A DNA stretch of 64,000 nucleotides, from positions 1 to 64,000 of the forward strand of contig NZ_FZOI01000001.1 in NCBI RefSeq assembly GCF_900188385.1. Direction: 5' to 3'. Below are positions 38,059 through 47,545 of this stretch, in pieces (position 1 is the first letter of the stretch; each line of letters opens with the position of its first letter). Below the pieces are notes generated by a model, which was given only the letters and a program-made list of their open reading frames with translations, made no database searches and was not told the origin of the DNA. The position numbers and the translations under genes are program-made. The DNA comes from Azospirillum sp. RU38E. GTDB taxonomy: Bacteria; Pseudomonadota; Alphaproteobacteria; Azospirillales; Azospirillaceae.

Positions 38059-40071
38059 ATGGCGGAACAGGAATGGCTGGTATCGGCCGAGGATGTGTTG
38101 GTATCGCGGACGGACCCGCAGGGACGCATCCAGTTCGCCAATGAGGCGTTCGTTAAGGCATCCGGCTTCACGCAGGCGGAACTGATTGGCCGGCCACATA
38201 ATATTGTCCGTCATCCCGATATGCCCAAACCGGCCTTTGCCGACCTGTGGACCACCATCAAGGCCGGTCGCCCCTGGGAGGGGCTGGTGAAGAACCGGCG
38301 CAAGGATGGGCGTTTCTATTGGGTACGGGCCAATGTGACGCCGGTGGTGGAGGGGGGAACCGTCACCGGCTTTCTGTCCGTGCGCACCCGGCCGGAACGG
38401 GCCGATGTGGCGGCGGCCGAACAGCTTTACGCCGCCATGCGCCGGGGTGATGCGCTGTCGGTACGGCTGCACCATGGCGAGTTGCGGCCGACAAGGCTGG
38501 CCGGGCGTTTGGGGCTGTTCTGGCGCAGCATCGGCAGCCGGTTGCATGGCGCCTTTCTGGGCATGTTCCTGGCCATGGCGGGGCTGGGCGGTATCGGTCT
38601 GGTCGGATTGTCCCGCCTGCGGGGTGATCTGACCGGGGCACAGCCCGATGTGGCGGCCGCGCTGGCGCGGATCGAGGGGCTGAATGGGGACTTCATCGCC
38701 CTGGGGGTGGTGGCGCTGTTGTTTTCCGTGCTGGCCGGCTGGCTGCTGCGCCTGTCCATCCGGGCACCCCTGGCGCGGCTATGCCAGCATCTGGAAGCTA
38801 TCACCCGCGATCCGCGCAGCCACACGATTGAGCCAGCCGCCATTCTGGAATTCGCCCCCGTCACGGATCGGTTGCGGGTGCTGCGCGCCCGGCTGGCCTG
38901 TTCGGCGGAGGAGGCGGCGGAATGCGAACGCCGCGTTTCCGCCGAACGCCAGCGCGCCGTGCAGATGATGGCGGCAACGGTGGAACGCGAAAGTGCACGG
39001 GCGGTGACCGATGTGGCGGCCCGCACCCATGCCATGACGGATGATGCCGACATATTGGCCAGCCGGGCCGGCCGGGTGGGCGAAGCCTCTGGCGGGGTGG
39101 CGGCGGCGGCGGAACAGGCGCTGGCCAATGCCCAGGCGGTTGCCGCGGCGACAGAGGAACTGTCGGCCACGATCCACGACATTGCCGCCCAGATCACCCA
39201 TGCCAGCGACAGTACCGGTGCGGCCGTGGCCCAAGGCCACGATGTCGCCTGCGTGATCGAAACCTTGCGCCAGCAGGTGGATGGTATCGGGGAGATGGCG
39301 GCCCTGATCGCCCAGATCGCCAGCCAGACCAACCTGTTGGCGCTCAATGCCAGTATCGAGGCGGCGCGGGCCGGGGAGGCCGGCAAGGGCTTTGCCGTGG
39401 TGGCGGGGGAGGTGAAGCATCTGGCGACGCTGACGGCGCAATCCACCGACGCCATCACCACCCGCATCCAGGATATCCGCCGGGCCACCGGTGATGCCGT
39501 GCAGGCGGTGGAGGGGATCGGCAGCCGTATCGCGGAAATTGACGCCATTGCCGGTGATATTGCCGGGGCCATGCAGCAACAGGCGGCCGCGACGCGGGAA
39601 ATCAGCCGCAATGTGCAGGAAACCACCGCCGCCGCGCGGGAGGTGGCGGAACTGATCGGGGACGTGGCGCGGGAGGCGGCGGAAAGTGGCAGCCAGGCCC
39701 AGATGGTCAGCGGCAATGCCACGGCCGTGGCCGGCGCCATTGAGGAGTTGCACAAGCTGCTGGTGCGGGTAGTCCGCACGGCCACCCCCGATGCCGACCG
39801 GCGCGGGGCCAGACGCTATAACGTTGATATTCCCTGTGAAACAAGGCTGGAAGGGGCGGCGGCCCAGCCGGCCCGGCTGGTGGATCTGTCGGCCGGTGGG
39901 GCCAGCCTGTCAGGGTTGGCGCTGGAGCCGGAAGCACGTGGGCAGGTGATCCTGCCCCGCATCGGCCAGCCGCTGGGCTTCCGGGTGCGCGGCAAATCCG
40001 CCACCCTGGCCCATATCGTCTTCGACCAGCCGCTGCCGGAACCGGTTCTGACGGCCCTGGCAGCGGAATAG
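38059..40071 (+). CDS. Aer-like chemoreceptor with PAS, MCP signalling and PilZ domains
   Basis: A 670-residue receptor. The N-terminal PAS domain (1-112, [27 protein letters not shown]...[11 protein letters not shown]) resembles the FAD-binding PAS of Aer. Two TM helices (~165-185, 212-234) follow with almost no periplasmic loop, as in Aer. HAMP comes next, then the MCP hairpin tip ([34 protein letters not shown], 420-453). A C-terminal PilZ domain has RRGARR (581-586) and DLSAGG (609-614), the c-di-GMP-binding motifs. It is predicted to couple energy or redox taxis to c-di-GMP. Confidence 0.93.
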   Translation: MAEQEWLVSAEDVLVSRTDPQGRIQFANEAFVKASGFTQAELIGRPHNIVRHPDMPKPAFADLWTTIKAGRPWEGLVKNRRKDGRFYWVRANVTPVVEGGTVTGFLSVRTRPERADVAAAEQLYAAMRRGDALSVRLHHGELRPTRLAGRLGLFWRSIGSRLHGAFLGMFLAMAGLGGIGLVGLSRLRGDLTGAQPDVAAALARIEGLNGDFIALGVVALLFSVLAGWLLRLSIRAPLARLCQHLEAITRDPRSHTIEPAAILEFAPVTDRLRVLRARLACSAEEAAECERRVSAERQRAVQMMAATVERESARAVTDVAARTHAMTDDADILASRAGRVGEASGGVAAAAEQALANAQAVAAATEELSATIHDIAAQITHASDSTGAAVAQGHDVACVIETLRQQVDGIGEMAALIAQIASQTNLLALNASIEAARAGEAGKGFAVVAGEVKHLATLTAQSTDAITTRIQDIRRATGDAVQAVEGIGSRIAEIDAIAGDIAGAMQQQAAATREISRNVQETTAAAREVAELIGDVAREAAESGSQAQMVSGNATAVAGAIEELHKLLVRVVRTATPDADRRGARRYNVDIPCETRLEGAAAQPARLVDLSAGGASLSGLALEPEARGQVILPRIGQPLGFRVRGKSATLAHIVFDQPLPEPVLTALAAE

Positions 40072-40079
40072 GGGATTAT

Positions 40080-40628
40080 TTACGGCTTGGCCGCCGGTGC
40101 CGCGCCGTTATTGCGGGCCTTGAAGGCGCGCAGTTGCACATTGAACCGTTCGGCGAACAGCTGCATGGCGGAGATGGTCAGGTCATGCTGGGCTGTCAGC
40201 GACAGATATTCATGCACGGACAGCCGGCTGTAATTGGCCTGCACCAATTTATCCAGGCAGCGGTTGAACTCTTCCGACTCGCTGACATAGGCCTTCACGC
40301 GCAGCTGCGCCTGACGGATTTCTTCTTCCGTGGCCTTGGTGCCATCGGGCACGTCGCCCGGCAGCTTGGGCCGGGTGCAGCCTTCCGGGGCGGCGCGCTG
40401 GGCGGCCTTGGCCTGGGCTTCCGTCTGCTTCACGATATCGCCCATGGTGGGCAGGTTCGTGGCGGCGGGCAGTGGGGCGGCGGCCGTGGGGGCTGGCTGG
40501 GACGCCTGCCGCACAATGTCCCCCATGGTCGGGCCGACCGGCTCACTCTTGTCGGGGGCGGCATAGGCGGTGCCGGCGCTGAACAGCAGGGCGGCGGCGA
40601 CAAGGGTACGGGACGACAGCACGGACAT
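40080..40628 (-). CDS. Secreted protein, long third member of the small-protein family
   Basis: A 182-residue protein with a signal peptide (LVAAALLFSAGTAYAA). Two copies of an NLPTMGDIVKQ-like motif follow (GPTMGDIVRQASQPAP and NLPTMGDIVKQTEAQA). Then comes the family domain: C-x-RPKLPGDVPDGTKATEEEIRQAQLRVKAYVSESEEFNRCL...FNVQLRAFKAR. The core pattern (Cys, PDG, VKxY, EY/EF..CL, FN..L.AFK.R) is shared with 2980-3330 and 3811-4125. It is convergent with the chemoreceptor gene. Function unknown. Confidence 0.8.
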   Translation of the reverse strand: MSVLSSRTLVAAALLFSAGTAYAAPDKSEPVGPTMGDIVRQASQPAPTAAAPLPAATNLPTMGDIVKQTEAQAKAAQRAAPEGCTRPKLPGDVPDGTKATEEEIRQAQLRVKAYVSESEEFNRCLDKLVQANYSRLSVHEYLSLTAQHDLTISAMQLFAERFNVQLRAFKARNNGAAPAAKP

Positions 40629-40792
40629 GGTGCGGAAATATCTCCAGCGCAGGGTATGCCTTGATAAGCGCGCAGGGAATTACGCACAGACGGGGGGCGC
40701 TTGGCAAGGGTCAGCCCTGTCGCAATGGCCCTTCCATCGCCATCTTCCCATGATAAACCCAGGAAATCGGCAGTGGGGAGCGGACCTGTTTC

Positions 40793-41629
40793 ATGATCGG
40801 CGTGTTTGATTCCGGCCATGGGGGGCTGACAGTGCTGCGGGCGCTGCATGATGCCATGCCGACGCATGATTTCCTGTATCTCGGCGATCATCATTTCGCC
40901 CCCTATGGCGACCGCACCCCGGAAGAAATTTATCAACTGACGCTGGACAGCGTGTCCCGCCTGTTCGACCAGGGGGCACGGCTGGTGGTGCTGGCCTGTA
41001 ACACCGCCTCGGCCGTGGCCCTGCGCCGCCTGCAACAGACCTGGCTGGACGGGGCCTATCCCGGCCGGCGGGTGCTGGGCGTGCTGGTGCCGATGGTGGA
41101 GGCCATTACCGGCGTGCCCTGGATGGCCGATCTGGCCGCCGATCGCCCCGCCGGGCCGCCGCGCACCATCGGCATTTTCGCCACCAGCCGCACGGTGGAC
41201 AGTGGCGCCTATCCGCGCGAAATCAGCCACCGCGCCCCGGAAGTGCGGGTGGTGCAGCAGGCCTGCCCGGAACTGGTGCGGTTGATCGAAGGCGATGCCC
41301 CGCCGGCCCAGGTACGCGATGCCATCCATCGCTATACGGATGGCTTGCTGGGCCAGTTGGAGGGGGCGGCGCCCCAGGCGGTGATGCTGGGCTGCACCCA
41401 TTACCCGCTGGTGGCGGATGCCTTTATCGACGCCCTGCCGCGCGGGGTGGAGGTGCTGTCGCAACCGGACCTGACGGCGCGCAGTCTGGCCGCCTATCTG
41501 CAACGTCACCCGGAATTCGACCAGCCGGGCAGCGGGCAGGTGCAGTTCCTGACCACGGGGGAGGCCGGCCGCATCACCCCGCTGGCAACCCGCTTCTTTG
41601 GCAAGCCGGCGCGGTTTGAGCGGGTGTAG
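40793..41629 (+). CDS. murI: Glutamate racemase
   Basis: A 278-residue enzyme supplying D-glutamate for peptidoglycan. Motifs are DSGHGGLTVLR, YLGDHHFAPYGDRTPEEI, the first catalytic Cys in VLACNTASAVALRRLQ, and the second in VMLGCTHYPLVADAF. DHHFAPYG replaces the common D-x-x-x-x-PYG sequence but keeps the substrate loop. The start MIGVFDSG at 40793 leaves a normal N-terminus. It is convergent with ctaA 6 bases away. Confidence 0.95.
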   Translation: MIGVFDSGHGGLTVLRALHDAMPTHDFLYLGDHHFAPYGDRTPEEIYQLTLDSVSRLFDQGARLVVLACNTASAVALRRLQQTWLDGAYPGRRVLGVLVPMVEAITGVPWMADLAADRPAGPPRTIGIFATSRTVDSGAYPREISHRAPEVRVVQQACPELVRLIEGDAPPAQVRDAIHRYTDGLLGQLEGAAPQAVMLGCTHYPLVADAFIDALPRGVEVLSQPDLTARSLAAYLQRHPEFDQPGSGQVQFLTTGEAGRITPLATRFFGKPARFERV

Positions 41630-41635
41630 GGTTTT

Positions 41636-42766
41636 TCACACCCCCGGCCGGCGCAGCGTGTGCAGTGACCAGACCAGCAAGCCGATCACCACCATGGCCC
41701 CGCCCTGGTGGGCGGCCCCCAACGCCACCGGCACGGCCAGCAACAGGGTGGTGATGCCCAGCCCCACCTGGGCCAGCACACATGCCGCCAGCCCCAGTGC
41801 CACCTGTTTGGCGCGGGCGGCCACATCATGGCGTTGGCCGATGCGCCAGACATAGGTGAGCACGGTTAGCGCCGTCGCAATGGCCAGCCAGCGATGGGTG
41901 AACTGCACGGCGGCGGTATTTTCCAGGAAATTCAGCCAGGCGGGGGAGAGGTTCCAGACCTCTGGCGGCATGAAATCGCCATTCATCGTCGGCCAGGTAT
42001 TATAGGCGAAGCCGGCATCCAGCCCGGCGACAAAGGCCCCCCAAACCACGGTGATCCCCACCAACGCCAGGGCCGCCCGCCCGTGCCAGACCAGCGGGGC
42101 CAGTTCCGCCCGCGCCCCCGCCCCCGGATGGCGCAGGCTGAGCGCGGTACGGATCAACAGGGCATAGAGGATCAGCGCCATGGAAAGATGCATGGCCAGC
42201 CGGTAATGCGACACGTCGGTGCGTTCCGACAGGCCGGATTGCACCATGAACCAGCCGATGAAACCCTGCAGCCCGCCCAGCAGGAACAACCCCACCAGCC
42301 GGGGCAGCATGGGGCGGGAGATCATGCCTTTCACGGCGAACCAGACCAGCGGCACGGCAAAGACAATGCCGATCAGCCGGCCCCACAGCCGGTGGAACCA
42401 TTCCCAGAAGAAGATATGCTTGAATTCTTCCAGGCTCATCCCCCGGTTCAGCACCTGATATTCGGGGATCTGCTTGTATTTCTCGAATTCTGCCAGCCAT
42501 TGCGCCTCTGACAAGGGCGGGATGGCGCCGCTGATCGGCTTCCATTCGGTGATGGAAAGCCCGCTTTCCGTCAACCGTGTGATGGCGCCGATAATGGCCA
42601 TGGCGAAGACCATGGCCGCACAGAGTAGCAACCAGTTCGCCACCTGGCGGGCGCCGGTGGTGGGGGAGGCGGCGGCGGTAAAGCGGCTGGTCGTCAAGGT
42701 CGGGCCTGTCGCTGGGAAAACGGCTTTGTAGCAAGCCGATATGGACCCATCGCGCGCGATCGTCAA
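41636..42766 (-). CDS. ctaA: Haem A synthase
   Basis: A 376-residue inner-membrane enzyme (COX15/CtaA type 2) with about eight TM helices. It oxidises the C8 methyl of haem O to make haem A for cytochrome oxidase. Markers are GAITRLTESGLSITEWKPISGAIPPL, FKHIFFWEWFHRLWGRLIG (haem His), WFMVQSGL, GLDAGFAYNTWPTMNGDFMPPE and FTHRWLAIATALTVL. The start at 42766 gives a longer N-terminal tail than necessary; internal starts are possible. Confidence 0.95.
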   Translation of the reverse strand: MTIARDGSISACYKAVFPATGPTLTTSRFTAAASPTTGARQVANWLLLCAAMVFAMAIIGAITRLTESGLSITEWKPISGAIPPLSEAQWLAEFEKYKQIPEYQVLNRGMSLEEFKHIFFWEWFHRLWGRLIGIVFAVPLVWFAVKGMISRPMLPRLVGLFLLGGLQGFIGWFMVQSGLSERTDVSHYRLAMHLSMALILYALLIRTALSLRHPGAGARAELAPLVWHGRAALALVGITVVWGAFVAGLDAGFAYNTWPTMNGDFMPPEVWNLSPAWLNFLENTAAVQFTHRWLAIATALTVLTYVWRIGQRHDVAARAKQVALGLAACVLAQVGLGITTLLLAVPVALGAAHQGGAMVVIGLLVWSLHTLRRPGV

Positions 42767-42852
42767 ACCCTATGCCAGCGGCATTTTATCAGGCTGCCGG
42801 TGCCCGACAGGAAGTCGCCCTGTCGGACTCTCTCCCAATCAGGGAGACCTCC

Positions 42853-44301
42853 TCATTTCCGCCGTAAAAAGTGCCTTTTTGCTTTTGTTTTGGGAACTGT
42901 GGGTGTGGCCCCTATTGTAAAAGAAACGGTACTCTGTGGCGTAAATGGCGTTGCGCTACTTGTGGCCATGCTTACACCGGTTCCAGTAATAGAGGAAGTA
43001 CTGATGCTTGTTGATGATAGAAGGCTTGGGGTTCCCTTTCTATTTACTCCCATATCTGTCCAAGTTTTTGATAAATAATCCATCTGTTTTGTATTAAGTA
43101 TGTTGTCAATTCCCTGGTGGTTTTCGGCAATATTATCTGTATTTTTTAATTTTTTATACATTTTAATTGCGGAGCTCTCAGGTTGGAAACGTACCGGAAT
43201 TTGAAATTCCTGTAAGCCTCCAATTGAGCTGATAAAATTAGATGCCGATTGGGTCTTTTTATTTTTCAATGTTACGGCTACAGAATATGGACGAAGAAAT
43301 TTGACCCGCAGAATAAAATTCTGCGAACCAAGTTTTGCATCCAGCCAATTTTTGAAGTTACGAATTGTTGTTGTGCAGCCAAGGCACGACGAGTAACTGA
43401 TTCTTATAGAAAATACATGCTTTCCTGGTGTGCCTGTATTGTTTGTGTTTGGATATTTTTCCGATAAAAAGTCACTAAGACTTTTATTTGAATTTAAATA
43501 ACTATCTTTGAAATTTTGAATACACCAATCCTCAGCGTGAAAATTATCTTTAACCCCCTTTTGATTCACATGTCCAATTTCTTCGAATATTAATTGACTT
43601 CCAGCCTTTTTGTTTCTGCCGAACGAAACGAATTTTCCATTAATTTTTAAAAATGCATAAACACCTGTAGTTGATGTTACATAGTTTTTGCTTATGCTGT
43701 CGATGTCGTCGCTTTCAAATTCTTCGAATTTGCGCTTGCCTTTCGATTGAGAATTGCCCTTCAGGTCGTCCTGAGTTGCATCCATCGATTTTTGAAATAT
43801 TTTCTGCGCTTTATCATTAATGGGAAAAATAGAAGGCATGGTCATCCGCTGGATGACTGTCTGTTTTGGATGCGAACCCGTTATTGATGGGGGGCTGTGC
43901 TGGGGACAGCACGGAGCCTTACGCACAGAGAAAGCACTGGCCATGCTGGGCGGCTGATGCCCAACCTGGGATAGTTTTGGTTGGATGGCTGTTTTACTGT
44001 GTGCTGGCCCGGAAGGCAGCACCGGCGGTGGCGATATAAGCGGCCGGGATGCAGCCTGAACGAAGCTATGCGGTGCTTTCTGCTGCGGCTGCGTGATAAG
44101 CGGGGGCGTCTGCGTGGTTTTCTTTTGTGCAGTTGCCAGTGGCTGACCGGCCCAGACAACGGGTGGGGGTGCACTGGTCGGCTTGGCGGCACCTATAGCT
44201 CTTGATGCCTGTTTTGGCTGTGCCGTTGACTGAAGGGATGGTTTCCCATTCCAGGAAACGGGTGGCGGCTGAAACTTTGGTTTGTTTTCCAAGTTGCTCA
44301 T
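42853..44301 (-). CDS. Modular protein with a deaminase-type (HAE...CxxC) C-terminal domain, toxin candidate
   Basis: A 482-residue protein. The first 150 residues are Pro/Gln-rich with repeated PPPVSWNGKPS / PPPVVWAGQPL / PPPVLPSGPA units, KTAIQPKLSQVGHQP and a closing QTVIQRM. The remainder is AT-rich and holds a zinc-deaminase signature: HAE at 255-257 and SSCLGC (C306, C309), separated by about 50 residues, with strands FSIRISYSS and NFILRVKFL. This matches polymorphic-toxin deaminases. No signal peptide or PAAR domain is present. No immunity gene adjoins it. The toxin role is inferred. Confidence 0.75.
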   Translation of the reverse strand: MSNLENKPKFQPPPVSWNGKPSLQSTAQPKQASRAIGAAKPTSAPPPVVWAGQPLATAQKKTTQTPPLITQPQQKAPHSFVQAASRPLISPPPVLPSGPAHSKTAIQPKLSQVGHQPPSMASAFSVRKAPCCPQHSPPSITGSHPKQTVIQRMTMPSIFPINDKAQKIFQKSMDATQDDLKGNSQSKGKRKFEEFESDDIDSISKNYVTSTTGVYAFLKINGKFVSFGRNKKAGSQLIFEEIGHVNQKGVKDNFHAEDWCIQNFKDSYLNSNKSLSDFLSEKYPNTNNTGTPGKHVFSIRISYSSCLGCTTTIRNFKNWLDAKLGSQNFILRVKFLRPYSVAVTLKNKKTQSASNFISSIGGLQEFQIPVRFQPESSAIKMYKKLKNTDNIAENHQGIDNILNTKQMDYLSKTWTDMGVNRKGTPSLLSSTSISTSSITGTGVSMATSSATPFTPQSTVSFTIGATPTVPKTKAKRHFLRRK

Positions 44302-44388
44302 CCCGTCAAAAGACTATTGTTCATATACGGGTGGGATGGTTCGCTGCCAATTGGAAACAAGGCATATTTCTTCACTGTATATTGAAGT

Positions 44389-47364
44389 TTACCCCTCCTC
44401 CCCGCCCCCCGCCGACCATTCGGCGATGCGGGACAGGTGGGCGTAATCGGTGAATCGTGGGGCCCAGCTGGGGCGCGGCTGGCTGCGATAGGGCATGGCG
44501 GGATCGTCAAATGCCTCGATCAGCGCCAACAGCCCCTCGCGCGCCTCATCCGCCAGATCATGGGCATCATCTTTCAGGGTCTGGATGGTCCCGGCGGGGT
44601 CGCCGCCGGTCAGACGCCAGAATTCCAGCCCCTCCACCGTCGCCGGTCCGATCTCCGTAAAGCCGCCTTCGCGTGCAATCAGCGCTTCCAAGGGCAATTG
44701 CGGGGCCTTGCCCAGCCGCACTTCCTTGCCGGTCGGCGGCTGGCCGGTCTTGTAATCCAGCAGCACCACGCCGCCGGTGGGCGTGCGGTCGATACGGTCG
44801 GCCTTGGCGGTCAGGATGAAATCCCCGCCCGGCGGGGTCAGGCGGATGCTGCCCGTCACCTCAATGGCCAGCGGGCGGATGGTTTTGCGGCGCTCCGCCT
44901 CCACACCCAAAAACCAGTCGGCCACCCGTTCAAAGCGCGGCCACCAGAAGGCCTGCACCCCCGGCTGGTCCAGCAGGTCGCCAAATGCCTCCCGCCCGCA
45001 GGCCAGCAGTTCCGACCTTGCATTGCCCGGCAGTTGCGCCGGATAGCGGCGGATGAAATTTTCCAGTGCCTTGTGCAGAATCTCCCCGCGTTCCGCCGCA
45101 CCGGGGTCGGCGTCAATCGGCTCCAGCGCCTCCAGCTCCAGAATCTTGCGGGCATAGATGGCATAGGGGTCGCGCATCCAGGTTTCGATCTGGGTGACGG
45201 ACAGCTTGCGCGGGCGGGCATCCAGCGGCGGGCAGGGGGCCGGGGCCGGGCAGGGCTTCACCTGGGCTGGCCGGTCCAGGGCCTGATACAGGGCGCGGTA
45301 ATGCTCCACCGCATGGCCGATGGACCCGCGCAGCCCCGCCTTGCCCAGCACCGTATCCAGCCGTAACAGCCAGCGCGACGGCACGGTCGGCGTGCCGTCC
45401 ACCCGTTCGGAACGGGAGAGATAGAGCGTGTGCGCCCCACAGGCATGGGCGAAATCATGCGCCGCCTGCCCCACCTGCCGTTCCGGCGACGGCAGGCCGA
45501 ATCGGGTGCGCATGGGGCGCGACATCCAGGGGTCAGGCGCAGGGGCCGGCGGCCATGTCCCCTCATTCAAGCCGGCCAGGATCACCGTGTCGAACTGCTG
45601 CAGGCGCGCTTCCATCAGGCCCAGGATATGCAGGCGCGGATGCAGGCCAAAGGCCGGGCGCACCGGCCGCCCAGAAATCAGCACTTCCATCAAGCCGGCA
45701 TAATCGCGCCCGCCCATGCTGGGATAGCCGGTGGCGGCGTCGCGCAATTCGTCAATGAAGGCGGCGGCCGCCTCCCCATCCTTGTCGCGCCACAGCCGCT
45801 CATTGCCGGGCTCGGCCTCCAAAGCCGCCATGGCTTCCGCTGCCCCCACATGCAGGTGCAGCCAGTCGGTCAGGGGCCGTTCCTCCCCATCGCGCACGGC
45901 ATTGATGAAATCCCCCATCCGTTCTTCCAGCCGGTCCACCAGGGCCAGCAGATCTTCCTTCAGCGCCGGGTTGCCCAGCCGGCGGCGGTCGGCCCCGTTC
46001 AGCGCCTGGCGCAGCCCGTCCAACCCGCCCGGCGGGCGGGGGCCGCGCAGCACCGCCTTTTCCAACTGGCGACCCAGCCGGCGCAGATCGCCCGCCTCCA
46101 TCCCGCCACCGGCCAGCGGGTGTTTCAGCAGCGACAGCAGCGGGATGGGGGCCCCCTGCACCGCCAGATCGGCAATGACGCGCAGGAAGCTGCCCACCGG
46201 CGTCTGCGCCAGCGGGCGGCCGGCGCTGTCATCCACCTTAATGCCCCAGCGGGCCAGTTCGGTGGCCACCCGTCGGGCCAGATTGCGATCCGGCGTCACC
46301 AGGGCTGCCGTCTTTTCCGGCACTTCCAGCGCTTCCCGCAGGATCAGCGCGATGATGCCCGCCTCCTCCTGCGGGGTGGTGGCGTCGATTCGGTGCAGCC
46401 GTTCCAGGGCGCTGGGGTCGATATCGGGCAGGTCGCGCCAGGCCTCCGTCGTGCCGGCGGGGCGCATGGCCTCCGCGATCAGGCGGATGCGGGCGGGCGG
46501 GCAGGCGGGGCGGACGCTGGCCGCCACCGGCCAATCCTGCACCTCCTCCCGCGCCACACCCAGCCGGTTGATCAGGTGTTTCAGGGCGAATTGCGGGTGC
46601 GCCTCATCCAGGGCGGTCCAGGTGTCGGCGTCGATATCCTGGTCCAGACCGGGCAGCACCACCTCCCCCTGCGGCAGCTTGGCGATGGTGGCCAGCAGGT
46701 CGGCCGATGCCGGGATGGTGCCGGTGGAACCGGCGGCGATGATCGGATGGGGCGGCGGGTTCAGTTCCAGCGCGCGGGCAAAGGCCGCCAGCCGGTTATT
46801 GCGTTCCTGCGCGGGGTCCACCACCCCCAGATCGGCCAGGATCGCCGGCCATTGATCGATGATGATGGACAGGAAGGACAGGGTGACCTGCCAATGTTCG
46901 GCATAATCATCGGGCACCAGGGTGCGGAGCTGGTCAAAGCTCAATTGCTCCGTCTGCACCTGATCCAGCAGCTTGGCCAGTTCCCGCCCCAGGCGGGCGG
47001 CCTGCGCCTTGGTCTTGGCGAAACTGTCGCCGGCGGCCAGCACGGCGCGGGACAGCAGCAATTGCCGGCGCAACGGCGCGATGGCAGGGGCCAGATCCAG
47101 CCCGCCCGCCTTCATCCCGTCCAGCATCAAGGTGATTTCGTCGCTATCGACATCGCCCAGCGGGGCCATGCGCGGCAACAGAATGGGCCGCCCGCCCGAC
47201 AGGCGCAAAAACGCCTCCCGCAGGGATCGCACGGCGCGCGCGGTGGGTAACAGCACGGTGATCCGGCTCAACGCCAGCGCATCGCCATCCACCCGCGCCC
47301 ACAGGCCGGCGGCCAGCGCGTCAACAAAGGGCAGGTTGGGGGCAAGGGTATAGACGTTGGGCAT
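44389..47364 (-). CDS. addB: Double-strand break repair protein AddB (alphaproteobacterial type)
   Basis: A 991-residue protein, the AddB subunit of the AddAB helicase-nuclease that resects breaks for RecA. It begins MPNVYTLAPNLPFVDALAAGLWARV. The C-terminal nuclease motif GGVVLLDYKTGQPPTGKEVRLGKAPQLPLEAL is visible, as is LSVTQIETWMRDPYAIYARKILELEALEPIDADPGAAERGEILHKALENF. It is the fourth gene of tsaE-amgK-murU-addB. addA, which commonly follows, is not here; the deaminase-like gene is. Confidence 0.95.
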   Translation of the reverse strand: MPNVYTLAPNLPFVDALAAGLWARVDGDALALSRITVLLPTARAVRSLREAFLRLSGGRPILLPRMAPLGDVDSDEITLMLDGMKAGGLDLAPAIAPLRRQLLLSRAVLAAGDSFAKTKAQAARLGRELAKLLDQVQTEQLSFDQLRTLVPDDYAEHWQVTLSFLSIIIDQWPAILADLGVVDPAQERNNRLAAFARALELNPPPHPIIAAGSTGTIPASADLLATIAKLPQGEVVLPGLDQDIDADTWTALDEAHPQFALKHLINRLGVAREEVQDWPVAASVRPACPPARIRLIAEAMRPAGTTEAWRDLPDIDPSALERLHRIDATTPQEEAGIIALILREALEVPEKTAALVTPDRNLARRVATELARWGIKVDDSAGRPLAQTPVGSFLRVIADLAVQGAPIPLLSLLKHPLAGGGMEAGDLRRLGRQLEKAVLRGPRPPGGLDGLRQALNGADRRRLGNPALKEDLLALVDRLEERMGDFINAVRDGEERPLTDWLHLHVGAAEAMAALEAEPGNERLWRDKDGEAAAAFIDELRDAATGYPSMGGRDYAGLMEVLISGRPVRPAFGLHPRLHILGLMEARLQQFDTVILAGLNEGTWPPAPAPDPWMSRPMRTRFGLPSPERQVGQAAHDFAHACGAHTLYLSRSERVDGTPTVPSRWLLRLDTVLGKAGLRGSIGHAVEHYRALYQALDRPAQVKPCPAPAPCPPLDARPRKLSVTQIETWMRDPYAIYARKILELEALEPIDADPGAAERGEILHKALENFIRRYPAQLPGNARSELLACGREAFGDLLDQPGVQAFWWPRFERVADWFLGVEAERRKTIRPLAIEVTGSIRLTPPGGDFILTAKADRIDRTPTGGVVLLDYKTGQPPTGKEVRLGKAPQLPLEALIAREGGFTEIGPATVEGLEFWRLTGGDPAGTIQTLKDDAHDLADEAREGLLALIEAFDDPAMPYRSQPRPSWAPRFTDYAHLSRIAEWSAGGGEEG

Positions 47365-47400
47365 GGGGACCGGGGGTGTGAAGGCTTTGACATTTTTCAT

Positions 47401-47522
47401 CCGTCATCCCGGCGAAAGCCGGGACCCAGGGGCCAAGTGCCCGACAGCGCAACAGCGTCGATCAACGCAGCGCTGATGGTTGATCTTGTGGCCCTGGGTC
47501 CCGGCTTTCGCCGGGATGACGG
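47401..47522. repeat. REP-like palindromic repeat, CCCGGCGAAAGCCGGG type
   Basis: Arms of 34 and 33 bases (CCGTCATCCCGGCGAAAGCC... and its complement) enclose about 54 bases containing a further inverted pair (GATCAACGCAGCGCTGATGGTTGATC). It sits between murU and addB of one operon, where it may attenuate or process the transcript. Same plan as 17221-17303. Confidence 0.9.
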
Positions 47523-47545
47523 AGAGTTGTAGAGGAAACAACCCC

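Noticed and set aside
43249-43467. A 72-codon plus-strand frame inside the deaminase gene
   Set aside because: Considered as a possible immunity gene, but it is antisense within the coding region, short, Cys/Trp-rich, and lacks a ribosome binding site.
45430-47250. A 606-codon plus-strand open frame antisense to addB, and similar long frames at 29740-32097 and 8009-9853
   Set aside because: They are rich in Gln, His, Arg and Gly and mirror real genes with strong motifs on the opposite strand. Long antisense frames are expected at this GC content.
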